This document shows, in pieces, positions 1-11,614 of a stretch of DNA of 64,000 nucleotides (positions are counted from its first letter, which is position 1; each line of letters begins with the position of its first letter). Origin of the DNA: Dermacentor variabilis (lineage: Eukaryota; Arthropoda; Arachnida; Ixodida; Ixodidae). Under the pieces are notes generated by a model. That model had not been told where the DNA came from. It searched no databases and saw only the letters and a program-made list of their open reading frames with translations. The stretch is taken from the NCBI RefSeq assembly GCF_050947875.1, contig NW_027460291.1, positions 22,837,368 to 22,901,367 on the forward strand. Direction: 5' to 3'. The position numbers were made by a program, and so were the translations under genes.

Positions 1-935
1 AATGACATGACGTGTGCTACGGTGTCCAGTAATCGCCTCACATTAAGATAACCCTTCTCGCTGCCTGTTAGGAGATTTACTAAAGGGTGTCTCGCCATTC
101 GAACACCATCTGAACACACCACCAAGAGAGTTGTCGCTACTGGGAGTTTGTAAAATGTGATACGTAATTTGTAGAAATCTCGAAGGGCGCTCCATGCGAA
201 CACATTCGAATGCACTCTCTAGAACTGCAACCGAAGTACTCATTCACGGAATTTTACACGGATATATCAAAGTCACACTCGCGCGTGTCCTACGCGACAG
301 TTGGACCATCATTTTGGGAATTGGACGTCCTCGACCACTAACCAGCACCTTTACGGCTGACGCCTATGCGTTCTTGTCGGCTGTAAAGCAAATTATGCAA
401 ATAATCTTGAGAAGGCAATTATATTTACATACTCAGAAAGCGTAGTTAGGTCTTCCATTCTCTGCTAAAGCGGAGCAATCCTGTATTAATTCGTTCTTGT
501 GCACTTGCTGTGCAGCTGAACAACGTATTGTTATATGCTGAATACCTGGCCGCAGGCATATTCAGCGTAATTTGCTTGCGACGTACCAGCTATACATCCA
601 CTAGCTACGAAGGGGCTCCCAACGCTCCTGTGGCTGTCGCGGCAATAAATCTTAAAGGTTTACTGTGGAGAAAAGTAAGCAGTTATTTTCAACACCTCTT
701 GGATGCTGAAACGTCTAATAACTTCACCTAATGAAACCAAACTTAGGCATTTGGCCATCAATAAGAAAATCACGGAAAGCACATCTTTTAACTCGGCTGA
801 GAACAGGACACATGTATGGCACAAACAATACCTTGCTGACCGGAGATGAACATCCCATCTGTGTTAAATATACTGAGAAGTTGAACGTCATTCATGTCTT
901 ATTAGAGTGCCAAGAAACAGGCACTGAAAGGGAAA

Positions 936-968
936 AAAAACTTCCATCTTGGTTAGATGGAAGTTTTT
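936..968. repeat. Perfect 14-bp inverted repeat in LINE C-terminal region
   Basis: Arms 936-949 and 955-968 are reverse complements, separated by 5 bases. It falls directly after the conserved CQETGTERE segment of the LINE reading frame, so one arm is probably an inverted templated insertion rather than native LINE sequence. Confidence 0.75.
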
Positions 969-1147
969 CCCTCGGTATCCAGCAATATTTCTTCGTATGG
1001 AAACGCTATTCAACACGAAAAGAGTATTAGAATTTTTCAGTGAAGCCCGCCTGCTACACGTTATCAGCCCGAAGAATTCGTAGCGCGGCCTCTGCTGAGA
1101 AGCCGCTGTTGCGATGGTAGTGTCTGGCACAGTGCACGCCTCCAGGC

Positions 1148-1180
1148 CATCATGGCCCTTACTCTCGAAGGGCCATGATG
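1148..1180. repeat. Perfect 13-bp inverted repeat in LINE 3' UTR
   Basis: Arms 1148-1160 (CATCATGGCCCTT) and 1168-1180 are exact reverse complements around a 7-base loop. No T-run follows, and it lies in LINE 3' UTR, so I do not call it a terminator. Confidence 0.75.
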
Positions 1181-1475
1181 AGGCGAGTGCTTCTAATGAC
1201 TAAGCTATATTAGTATATCAGGTCTTCGTAGCATAACTCTTATTTTTTCCCAAAATATTAGTATACACCCATACATCACTGCCAATCTTATTAAAACCTA
1301 TATTTTACGCCTATTACAACGAATGTTTTAGGCAATTTTAAAGCCAAGATAAAAATATCACGTGACATAGGCCACTACGTCGAACGCTTCATACCATTGT
1401 CTGACACTTTTTGGCCTTCCGTGGCCCTTGTACCATTATATCCTACTGATCATCATCGCCATCATTACAACTACG

Positions 1476-4400
1476 CGTTGTAAGGCATCCTGAACTCGCT
1501 TCAAAAAGCGAAGTGTTTCCACTTGAGTTACCTAGAATGTTTCTCTCCCTATTTCCTTTTTTCCCGCGGTAATTATAGCAGGTTTCTTTTCCCTTGCCGC
1601 CACCCATCAGATACTCTCAGCCTCTTTGACTATGCGTTTGGCGTTCGTTGTTGCCATGTCCTTCTACCACTCGCATAATTGCTGCAAAACTTACTAGTTC
1701 TGTTCCACCACTGTGAATCAATGTTTTATCTGTATATTCTCGCAACCTATTTACTTTCTTCCATATTCCTCAGTCGCTCTTGACAATCAATTTTACGCTG
1801 AGCTTCCACCATTTCAAAGCTTGTCCAGCCCAAATCACCCTGCACAGCTTCATTTGTAGTCGTCCCGCGAGCACCCAACGCGACGCGTCCAACTGACCTT
1901 TGGTCGTCATATAGACCTGTGTGTACGCCCGACATCAAGCAAACAGCTCTATTTCCAAAGGTAAGTCCTGCAACTATTACACGTTGCCACATACCCCTGA
2001 GCACCTCATACCTACTATATCCTCATAGCGCTCTGTGTTTCGCTATGGTCGCTCTTCCCTTTTGCTATTATTGTTTTTTCTGTCTCTCGAGATATATGTT
2101 GCCGTCGTTTTTTCATACACAAAGGTATTTAGATTGTTTTATCCGAGGTTTATACTGGCCCTTCATTAACACTGTCTGTACACAGTTTTCAATGAATACC
2201 ATAAAACCTGATTTTTTAATGCTAAATTTCAATCCTAAATTCTCACCTTCCTGACCATTGTATGTCGCTTTGCGTGTTAGCTAGCAACACAATGTCATCC
2301 GCATCAAACAAACCTGGACGCTGCTGCATTACTCTTGTGCCTCCCAGTTTGTATGAACGATTAAACGCTATATTGCATCCCTGTAGCACCATTTCCATTC
2401 TTACCCCATACCATATATATCATAAACAGCAGCTGGGATACAGGTCAATCCCTTGTTCATTTTTTGTACTGTTTTTTTATACAATTGATGTAACAACGGA
2501 AAATAAATTAAATGGATGAATGCATATCAGTGTTCTCTTCGCTCCTCCTCCCGTACCATACATCGCAAACTGTATTTTCAGAAACATTTCCGCCAATGCT
2601 TTATGCAGTCGTTGCCTAAGCCTTCCCCTTCGAGAATATCCCACAAAATGTTGCGGTCTGCGTTGTCACATGTTCCAGTATTTTCTAACAGATCCACATA
2701 TAACGGTATCCTTCCTTCTCTGGGTATTTCAATACTCTGAGAAAAACAAATACGTGATTGCCCAGATGTCTACAGATTCTGAAGCCATCCTGAAGTTCTC
2801 CCAATATTTTAATATTCTCTGCCTATGCTAGCAGTTTTAATTTAATCGCCTGCAGTACTAACCTCTATATTACCGATGAATGTTCACCACTCTATATGAT
2901 TGAATTCTTTTTCCCAATTACCTTCATAGATTCAGTTAATTTCACTTTCTGGCAAACGGTCGGGTATTTGGCTATCTTGCAAGCTTTTACTACTGCTTTC
3001 AACAGAGCTTCCTTATTTTTGGTCCTAATTCGTACGTCAGCTTACGAGAGCCTCTTCTAATTTTGTTGCTATATGCTTCGGAACTTTCTCTGCGGCTTTC
3101 TTCCAGTTGAAATTTCTCAGCCACTCCTTTTTCATCAGGTTCTCTTTCATGCTCTTCTTTTTATCAAATACAACCTCATCACAGCCTTGGAAAGATTCGG
3201 ATGTTATTTCTCGGACATCATTTAACGCCACGTTCCCTTCCAGTTTATTTCCTTCTTCATTTAGGACATGTTGTTGTAGCGCTCTTGGCTTTCTGCCTAA
3301 TGAACTAATGTGGTTCGAAAATATTCTAGGTGCGGCCTTCTTTCTCACATGCATTTCTAACAACCAACGCTGAATTTCACCTTTCTTGTGTTGAAAAATT
3401 TCATGCTTTGTCGTTTCTTTATTAGGTGTTTCGTTAATTGGGAGAGCTTACCCACTGATTAACTTGGTGACTTACCTCCCACTTCAATTGGTGCTTCTGA
3501 GATAAACGTAGTTACCGTTTCATTCATTACCTTTTTGTCGTCGTCATCTCTGTTCCAAAGCTTCATATTTCTTTGCGAGCACAAGCCAGAATTGGTCTGT
3601 TTCTACCCTCACTGCGTCTTGGTTGGTCAGTTTCTTTGTGACTACTTTTACTTTTTCTCTATTTGTATTGAGGGAAATCCTAGACCTCACTATACTATGT
3701 GTACTGCGCTTTGCCCTACCTAATACTTCTACCTACTGCACTAGGCTAAGATGGGCAGAAGGTATGAAATGTATTTCATTTATTGTTTCTCCATTACGGC
3801 TTTTCCAGGCCCACTTGCTGTTGCTACAGTTCCTGAAGAAAGGGTTCATTATTCGGAGTTTATTCCTTTCGGCAACAACTCTCCGCTAGTGTTCCTATAG
3901 TCGATGCCGTAATTGCCAATTGTTCGCCAGGCTGCGTTTTCCCCCACTCTTGCACTGAAGTCGCCGATGACTACAGTATACTGACTTTGCACTTTTCTCA
4001 TCCCTAATTGAACATCTTCATAAAACTTTACTATTTATTGATCATCGGAACTGGAGGTTGGAATGTACGTTTGTAATATATTTATTCTGCACCTCCTGCT
4101 CAGCTTTATTGCGACAACTGCTACCCTCTCATTAATATAGTACAGTTCATCAATGTTGCCCGCTAGGCCCTTATGGATCAGAGACCCTACCTGGTATTGT
4201 CACTTCTCTGGAAGTCCTCTGTAGCACAGGACGGGGTCGTTAGTAAGCATTGTATGTGCCTCACCAGTTCTGCTAACCTCACTTAGGCCAATGATATCCC
4301 ACGCCATGCCTGATAATTTTTTAAAGAGTCCTGCTAAGCTAAATTCACTGGAGAGGCTTCGTGTGTTGAACGGTGGCAGATTCAACTTACAGCGGCAGCC

Positions 4401-4500
4401 TTTCCTGATCCAAACATTCTCAGCACCCTCTGCCGGGTCGCAGGTCTGAACACCGCCTTGTCCAGGTGTTCCGCAGCCTCTGGGGACTGATGGCATTGTT
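1476..4500 (-). pseudogene. Non-LTR retrotransposon (LINE), endonuclease to RT thumb, minus strand
   Basis: Read from high to low coordinates, the pieces come in LINE order. At 4400-4200 lies an AP-endonuclease start with FNTRSLSSE and WDIIGLSEV, seen in RTE-like endonucleases. At 3363-3037 is the linker before RT. Near 2700-2560 is an RT stretch with WDILEGEGLGNDCI. At about 2320-2285 is DADDIVLLAN, the RT catalytic motif with the first residue changed. At 2004-1750 is a C-terminal region with ALGARGTT and GDLGW. Many stops and frameshifts break it. Clade is uncertain: the endonuclease looks RTE-like, the C-terminus less so. Its 3' tail is not evident; the ATC tail at 1448-1470 belongs to the neighbouring plus-strand LINE. 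Confidence 0.65.
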
Positions 4501-4529
4501 TAATTTTACGCGTAATAAGGGAGGTAGTG

Positions 4530-6490
4530 GCGGAATACTGCACCGTGTGTTGCAACATCATGGACCCGAGCGAAAGGGCGTTGGACTCTCCCACACTTAG
4601 TCGTGCGTGCCTTAGGCGTGTCCGGGGAAAATGGCATACTCGGGGTTGAGCTGACGCCGAGTGTCGGGACCTTATTGGCCCCTCGGCGGACGAAGTGCAC
4701 CTCTTTGGACTCGGCTACCCGTAGGTGGTACCCCCGGACTGACCCATCCGGGAGAAATCTGTAGTTGCCTCTTCTTATCCTTTTCCTCAACCCTGGACTT
4801 TGTTTTTTACTTTCATTCTCTCTTGCCTTCTCATTTCCTTTTACATCTAATTTTTCCAGGCAGCAAGGACTAAACTAGTGCAGTGTATCAAACCTTGGGT
4901 GTATTATATAAGGTTGTAGTAGCTATGTAGAGCTTCCGTCTGCGATTCCTTCGGGTCACGTATCATCCTCTTATTGGGCTCGGTGGTAGGTTGCTGGCAT
5001 AGTTGACGAAATCAGATCAATCCATTGTGGCTTTAAGCTTCTTTTCCCCGGGTGGTGTTACATGATGGCTCGGGCCTTAATTCTGTGAGTCAGAGACGCC
5101 TCCGAGGGCAGCAAGCAGCGATCGCCAAGCAACGAACGCCAACGATCAGCACACACAAACCTATATTCAAACATACAAAATACAAATACCAGGCCACAGG
5201 AAATGAGATCAGGCGATATAAAGCGCCCCTAAAAAGTGTTCAGAGCGACTACCGCCGCACACTCACAGTTGGGCTAGTGTTGCGTCGCTCGGCGAACTGT
5301 ACGAGCGGAGAAGGCAGGCGGAGCTTTCGTAGACTGTGGCTGCTCGGCTGGCTGATGGAAGCGGAATATATGTCGATTAGACGTCCCCTGGCGTGCTTGC
5401 GCTGGACTGAGTCCCTCTAACCGCGGTTGGCCTCCTGAACATTTACGTCCGACCCAAGCCAACGCATCTTCCTTGCTTCTCAGCTCCGCCTGTCTTGCCG
5501 CCCTTCTGTGGGCAGCTCGAGCCACGCGTTATCTAGTGATTGGCTGACCGCTCTTTCGTGGCGCTTGCTTAATTGTCGGTCTTCTTGACTCATTGTTTCT
5601 TGCAGGCACCGTGGTGCACCTTCTTCCATGTTTCCGACGCCACTTCGTCATCGGCTAGGCGTATCTTGGCATTTCGCCACACGCGGAAAATGTTTCATGT
5701 CTTCATACTGCAGGGTGTGCTGATGCGGCGGGTAAGGGGGCAACACCGCAGCAGACTCAGACATCTGGCTGGCCCAATAAGAGCTGCCGTGGCAGTGTAA
5801 CGAATCCACTTGGCGACATCAACCGCGCTGCTCCGTCTTCCTTGAAGGAAGACCCATCGACCTACGGTTTGTTGGGCTCCAAGGTCGAGTCTTTCGAGGC
5901 GGGGCTTTCACAGCAAACACCGCTCCAAAGCAGGTGTCCAGCGCCTCGCAAAAGGCAACGGACATAGCTCCTAGCCAGATGGCGCATCCTGTGCTGCAGG
6001 AGCGCCGCGAGTATCTGGACCATGGCAAGAACGACAAGCACCGTATTACGGGGCCACGAAAGCGCCCTGTTAGCTAAGCTACATTAACCTAAATATACAG
6101 CATAAATACCATCTAATTATGGATATAGGAATATTAGAGTGGAACATCAGGGGACTTATCTACAACCTTGCTGATGTTAAATATATTCTTTTCAAAATTA
6201 CTCATACGTGTTCAGGTGAAATACCTGAAATCAACACAAATTTCCTAAGACAATATGTCAGTTTCCGCAAAGACCGTCACGACGCCATATCCCTCGGGTG
6301 GTATGGCAATTACAGTTGATAAGGGCATAGTCTACCAACACGTAACGCTCCGAAAGCCCTTTGAGGAAGTTGTCGTCCCAGCGGTGCTTATCGATAAGCT
6401 AGGATCCTATAACGCAAAACTATTCCAATTTGTTTGTATACCAATATGCTGGTGTGAAATTTCCCTAACCACTGACGCAAGAATTGAGCG
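4530..6490 (+). pseudogene. I-clade LINE, 5' leader, ORF1 remnant and start of ORF2 endonuclease
   Basis: The leader (about 4530-4870) shares a module with 13680-14040, 24840-24560 (minus) and 51312-53340: a stretch beginning near CCGAGC, then GACTGACCCA, then a pyrimidine-rich run with TTTTC and CTTC. An ORF1 3' remnant (about 5820-6045) matches the ORF1 end at 21190-21420. ORF2 begins at 6119 with MDIGILEWNIRGLIYN, the first endonuclease block. A frameshift follows near 6255, and homology stops near 6450, just where endonuclease block CxYIPP would begin. The copy lacks RT and RNase H. The left edge abuts the minus-strand LINE head to head. Confidence 0.62.
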
Positions 6491-6512
6491 GTAAGCCACA
6501 ACGTTCTTTTAA

Positions 6513-6874
6513 AAGCCCAATCAAACAAGCTCGTTTATAAAAGTCCACTTCTTTTGTGCTTTCAAAGTGAATATCATTACCTACACTAAGCAGTTTTTCT
6601 TATCTAATTGGCTGAAACGAAACAAGGAGCGCGCTCAAGTGCCGAGACTTTCCATGGTGCTGAGCCAGCACAGTGAAAGAATATAATCGGATGAAGCCCA
6701 ATCAAACAAGCTCGTTTATAAAAGTCCACTTCTTTTGTGCTTTCAAAGTGAATATCATTACCTACACTAAGCAGTTTTTCTTATCTAATTGGCTGAAACG
6801 AAACAAGGAGCGCGCTCAAGTGCCGAGACTTTCCATGGTGCTGAGCCAGCACAGTGAACGAATATAATCGGATG
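6513..6874. repeat. 181-bp tandem duplication, two copies
   Basis: Copies at 6513-6693 and 6694-6874 differ at one position by eye (GTGAAAGAAT versus GTGAACGAAT). Each unit begins AAGCCCAATCAAAC and ends AATCGGATG. I see no coding sequence in it. Such near identity suggests a recent duplication, or an assembly join. Confidence 0.93.
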
Positions 6875-7522
6875 AGGCGGGTGTAGCCATCGTGTGTGAT
6901 TGGTCCGCTTCCCCTTACGTAGCTTGAGGTTTCTGGTCAATAATCGCGGAGGCATGCGGCGTATGTTTACCGATTAAAGTATCTTCAGCAGAGAAGAATT
7001 GGTAGAGCAATATCGTATATGAGCCGAATTGGCTCCATAACGTTATACTGCCTCGCAAATTTTTTTATTGTGCGCAAATAAAATCATGATAGCAGGCCGC
7101 TACGAGTTGCCAGTGCCAGAGCATTGGGCAAGCAGCCATCTTCTATTCCTTGCGCAACAGGGTAGCGTTAGGCTATTCCGAAAAATACTCAGTTTTGTTC
7201 GACATATCAACGCCTCGTTAACGCGCCCATGTCACTTTGACGCAGTAAGTCTTCGTGGTTTTATGAGGTCGTGTGACAGACAGGCGAAATTGGTGCAGCC
7301 CGAAAGCGCTTGACCGATAGCAGAGGGCATAATGACAAAAAATCGTCAATTTAGAAAGGTGGAATGAAAGAATACACAGAAAATCTGGGTTCCTGCATAC
7401 ATGAAAGAAGGCACATCATCGCCATTATCTGAGAGCTTTTGCTGCATTTTAAGTTCCAGCTAAGTTATATTTATTAATTCTGATTCGTGTATTGCGATAT
7501 AGCACGATAACCCATTTCTGTG
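6875..7522. other. No recognisable feature between duplication and arm A
   Basis: I see no gene, RNA or transposon signature in this stretch. Short open frames such as 7068-7313 show no motif. Confidence 0.5.
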
Positions 7523-7919
7523 ATCTCATGTAAAATACAGTTTTTATCGACCGGAACCACTCTGACAATGCCGAGTTGCACTTGCAGGTATGCATGTAAC
7601 AAAATTTTTCGTAAATCTTCCTGTTGTACCTACGTTTGCTTCATCACACAACCTTCGAATGGTGTGCCATCATGGACAATATGCGACAGAACTGGGTTGT
7701 TTGGCATGAAATGACCTGAAATACCAAAAAATAAAATAGTAAGGAAACACTATCTTTGGTAGAACAATATCAAAACCTAACATATAAAAGCAAAACGCAG
7801 GTATGCTGGTTTCAGCCGTCCAACCTGGCCTCTCTAGGAGACTAGCCTAATTATTTTAAATCAAATTGGCACAAAAAATCACCGCCCAAGCACTCCGTAC
7901 ACAAGGTTAACCCGCGAAG

Positions 7920-8263
7920 CCGAAACGTGCAGCCCCGGTAGTTATCACTGGGTTAATTCTGACATTTCATTAAACGATGGCTTGGTAGGCTGCCGGATCC
8001 TAGGTACGCAGTTGCTGCTTGCGCTCGGCTGCACGAGCCTGTTCTTAGTCCCGGCCTTCTGCATCAGCACGGCGTAGACGAGCTCGTTCGAGATTCTGCA
8101 CACGGCCTTTCCGTTCGAAAGCTGCCTGCTCCTGAGAAGTACGCATGACGCGTGGCCTACCCGTTTCGGAACCGGAGACAAACTGCAGCGCGCGTGCTCG
8201 ACTGCGACTTTCAGCAACGACGTCACTATTGGAGCAGCTAGTCCAACAGCACCGATATAGCAC
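7920..8263 (-). pseudogene. Repeat-associated open frame with charged helix, arm A flank
   Basis: On the minus strand, 8263-8045 reads SGSETGRPRVMRTSQEQAAF and then an Arg/Ala/Glu-rich stretch, RVQNLERARLRRADAEGR, that could form a helix. The same frame is present at 29682-29900 in arm B. The adjoining 7920-7975 (minus: TTAACCCAGTGATAA, then CACGTTTCGGCTTC) matches 49525-49585, so this is the end of a dispersed repeat. I do not recognise the protein family. Preservation between arms reflects recent duplication, not evidence of function. Confidence 0.4.
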
Positions 8264-10289
8264 AAGTTCTTTCCACTCCGATCCGTGAGGTCACTTTACC
8301 TGGCCCGACTGCAATAGTATCTAATGGGGCCGCTCCGGAGTAGGCAACAGTGATTCTGATGTCACCGCTTTCATCACGCCAGCCTTGGCAATGCAAGCTT
8401 TGGGTCAGGTAGCGTGACGTCATGGATCGTAGTAAACAGGCCTTGTGCTATCTAGGTGGTGTTGGATAATTGTGCGCCTTTCTTTCTCTCTCTTTTTTTT
8501 CGTGCTTGTGCACGGGGTTACGCCTGAGGAGTTTTAGGTGTACAGGCGACCGACAGACGGACGGATGGACGTACGCATGGGCTAGCTATGTAAACCTTCT
8601 ATGTAAAATAGTTATTTTAATTTGTTTTGGTCGAAGCATGTATAATCAGTGTGCACATACTACAGAGGGGGTGTTTTCACGGTTTTCATGACGTCTTATG
8701 GCAGACGGGCGAAGCGGGGGTCGCGTGAAAATTTCTTGAGCAATCGTGGAGGGCTGATGATAGAAAAGTTTGCAATAGCTTCACGTTCTAGCACCCCTAG
8801 TCACCGCCTGTTATTTATGCATACCTCCTAGTTATGAACTTTATAAAACAGAAATTCAGAGCTTCGGTAATGAATTTTCTGGTCCATATATAGACATTCA
8901 TGATGTAAACGCTGATAGCCCCCGTAGGGTTAGTCTCCTTGAGATGCAATGAGGAGCCCAAGAGAACATTTTCTCTTTTCTTCAAGTGCACATTTACTTA
9001 ATACGACTCAACCAACGCACCACGGTGTTACGCACAGAACATACTCCTCTATAGGCTTAAGCATTGTGTGTCGAGTACGCTCATGCCACACCTCGAGGGG
9101 TGCGTTAATAGGAATCCCTACGGAAGTGTTCACTTGCCGATAATTCTGAAAGTAAGAAAGCATGGTGCTTTCTCCCCGCATTCTCCCAGATGGAAAGTCG
9201 ACTGAGTCAATTGGGAACTATATCGAGAGATTACACACCTAAGCTGAGAAGAAATTGTTGCTTTTAGTATAGACGGTGCTGAGACATATTCAACAAGTTT
9301 TATTAATGACGCTTCTACCAAATGTATCAGACTGAGCACTAATTAACAAACGATAGATTTCCTAGGGAAACGACAAATGTCAGAAAGGGTCCAAAAGTAA
9401 AAAAAAAGCTTCCGGATTGTTACGTAATTCTCCAGCTGCCCAAAATATGAATTTTCCACGAATTAGGCCAGACGGCAGAGAACACTTCGACGGACACAAA
9501 GAGACATTTGGAATAGGTATACATTCAGTGAAATTCTTACAGTAATGAAACGAAAGTGTGGAACATGGTAAATAAATTAAAAGGCCAGCAATCACACCAT
9601 CGTCCCCTGGTAAACACACAAGTTGATAGCCTGGAAGATAAGGCAGATTTTTTTGGTGAACACTTTTACCAACTCTCCAGTGCATCCCATTACACGGAAT
9701 CTTTCCTGAGGTTCAAAGGACCTGTAGAACGACAGCACCACGAACGCAAACGCGCAGGAAATGAGGCATACAACCGTCAATTTAGTCTAGTTGAACTTCA
9801 GGAATATCTCGATTATTGCAACAGCTCGGCAACAGGTGGTGGTCATTGTCATGTATGAAACGTATAAACACCTGCATCCTGAAACATAATATACGCTCCC
9901 CTCTCTTTTTAATGTCAAGTTGGCTGTTGGGTTGATTCCATCTTCATGGAGAGCAGCTATAGTTCTCACCATATTTAAACAAGCCAACGACCTGCTCTTC
10001 TTGAGCCGCTATAGAGCTGCACCTATGGCAATCTGTCTTTGGAAGCTCTTTTGAAAAGATGATAAACCGGTGCCTCATCCGTCGCGTAGAAAGTACCAGA
10101 ATGCTAAATTGTTACCTGTGTTTCTTCCAAGAAGGTCGGTCGACAATACACCCCTTGTCGGTATTTAGGCAAACATTCGGGATGCCTTCATTCCCAAAGT
10201 GTTCTTTCTGACTGTGGTTCTTGACTTGGAGATAGCATATGACACCACATGACGCTTCGGTATGATTCGAGGCTGCGAAGCAGGTTCTT

Positions 10290-11180
10290 TTTCTAACGTT
10301 TCAAGCGGGCTTTGAGTACCCAATAGAACGCAAAGCCGTTGGTGCCAGGAAAACATACAATAGATTTAACACAGCCAGAATAAAAAATAGTAAACACTGA
10401 TTGAAATATAAAACATAAAGAGACAATTCCAACACATATCTAAAATCTAACAAAGCGGTGGCACAGAAAATCGTCAAAGGACATGATTTCACAGATGCCT
10501 CACGGCGGGCGAGGCAGCGAAGTAGATGGTGGAGTTCTCACCAATGCAATGGTGATGAGTTGAGGAGACGGCGGTACCGCATCAAAGTCGGGGAGAGGAT
10601 TCCGCAGGGTTTAGTGAAGTCGTAGATGGGCAGCGGTCTGCTAGCTCGAGCCTGTAGCCCGACTGCTTGTCTTTTCTGCCCACCAGCACTTGAGTCCACC
10701 GGGCTTCTGGTTCACGGTCAGGTCGCACCGGTCGGGTGAAGGCTTGATTGCTCGAGCCCACGACCCCACAACAGGTCTTCAACGCCCAGTGCGGTGGCCA
10801 GCCTCCTTCCGTAGTTTCCCTGCAACTCTCCTTCCAACCCTGCGCTTCACTTTTTCTTCTGCTTTGGCCTTTGTGTCTTTCCAGGATTGGTGATCTTCGG
10901 AGCTCCGTCTTTTCCAAAGATTGGTCCGTGGAAGCTCCGTAGAATTTCAAGGTTGCCTCTTTTCTCCCGTGTTTCTAACTTGTGCCGCATGTCCTCGTGC
11001 TGGTCGCTCAGCGACGTCGTTTTCTTTTACCTAGCCCGCGATTCGCATGCGCACGCGCACTCTTTGTTGGCCTTTTCGCGCCATCCACAGCACGTGGTTT
11101 CGCGCCCTGCACTTATCACATAGCGCTTTCCGCCACAAACTTCGGTTCATGTTTTGCTTTTCTTTAATCTAACTTAGTTC
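10290..11180. mobile_element. Unclassified 0.9-kb insertion inside LINE 1 RT, arm A
   Basis: RT motif A (YDTT, about 10228-10240) and the QG/GTLF segment (about 11185) should lie some 180 bp apart in an I-clade RT but are about 950 bp apart here. The intervening block recurs at 27430-28310 (arm B, inverted) and 31975-32770 (arm C). I see no clear terminal repeats, target duplication or poly(A). A 122-codon open frame (10950-10582, minus, starting MKFYGASTDQ) survives in all three copies but has no motif I recognise. A solo LTR or a non-autonomous DNA element are both possible. Edges are approximate. Confidence 0.55.
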
Positions 11181-11404
11181 TATTTAGTTCCGCAAGGGCC
11201 TTGCTTAGCGGTACACTCTTTGTTTTGAAAATGAATCCTCTTCGCACGCCTGTCCCGTGAACAATGTTCGACTCTGTACGTGCAGATGATGTGCATATGG
11301 GTTTTAAATCGTGTAATCTTGCTATGTGATGTCCAGTATGGCTTAAACAATGCGGCCAAACGGGATCATAAAACGGTTTTAGGTTGAGCCCGCAGAAATG
11401 TACA

Positions 11405-11614
11405 CCCGGCCACAAAATATTACGGCCCATGAAATCTGAGAAGAAGCTCAATATCTCCGCAACCTCATAATGCAGCCTAGTATTTCTATTTCGGGCCCCG
11501 ACTAGATAATGCTAGCAACATTGTCGTGTACAGTTTTACTGGCTACTGCTGCAGGCTGCTCGGGAATTAAAACAATTTGTGAGATCCCGTGGTCCATAAA
11601 CTTTTGTGGCCGGG
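11405..11614. mobile_element. 210-bp MITE-like element with TGTACA target duplication, arm A
   Basis: The element begins CCCGGCCACAAAA and ends TTTTGTGGCCGGG, with inverted similarity extending about 32 bp inward (several mismatches). It is flanked by direct TGTACA repeats at 11399-11404 and 11615-11620. The LINE frame reads SPQKCT up to 11404 and CTCVPFANKRG from 11615, so removing the element plus one flank restores the thumb reading frame. That proves insertion. Superfamily is unknown; six-base duplications are uncommon, and TGTACA being palindromic may hide a shorter true duplication. The copy in arm B is 26984-27191. Confidence 0.82.

Larger units (their letters stand above)
1..1475 (+). 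pseudogene. I-clade LINE, 3' part (RNase H and C-terminal region)
   Basis: The window opens inside ORF2 of a non-LTR retrotransposon. A stretch at about 340-430 reads FTADAYAFLSAVKQI, the RNase H segment of I-clade ORF2. About 730-940 encodes the C-terminal region after RNase H, with HLLTRLRTGHMYGTNN followed by Cys and a LLEC segment, the usual I-clade end. Stops and frameshifts separate the pieces, so it is dead. The 3' UTR runs to a short ATC-rich tail at about 1448-1470. The 5' part lies outside the window. ORF2 of this clade encodes endonuclease, RT and RNase H for target-primed insertion. Two hairpins (936-968, 1148-1180) interrupt it. Confidence 0.72.

Noticed and set aside
1148..1180. 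Intrinsic terminator
   Set aside because: Bacterial-style terminators do not apply here, and no T-run follows the stem.
10582..10950. 122-codon minus frame preserved in three arms
   Set aside because: Preservation follows from recent duplication of DNA and does not show selection. I report it only as part of the unclassified insertion.
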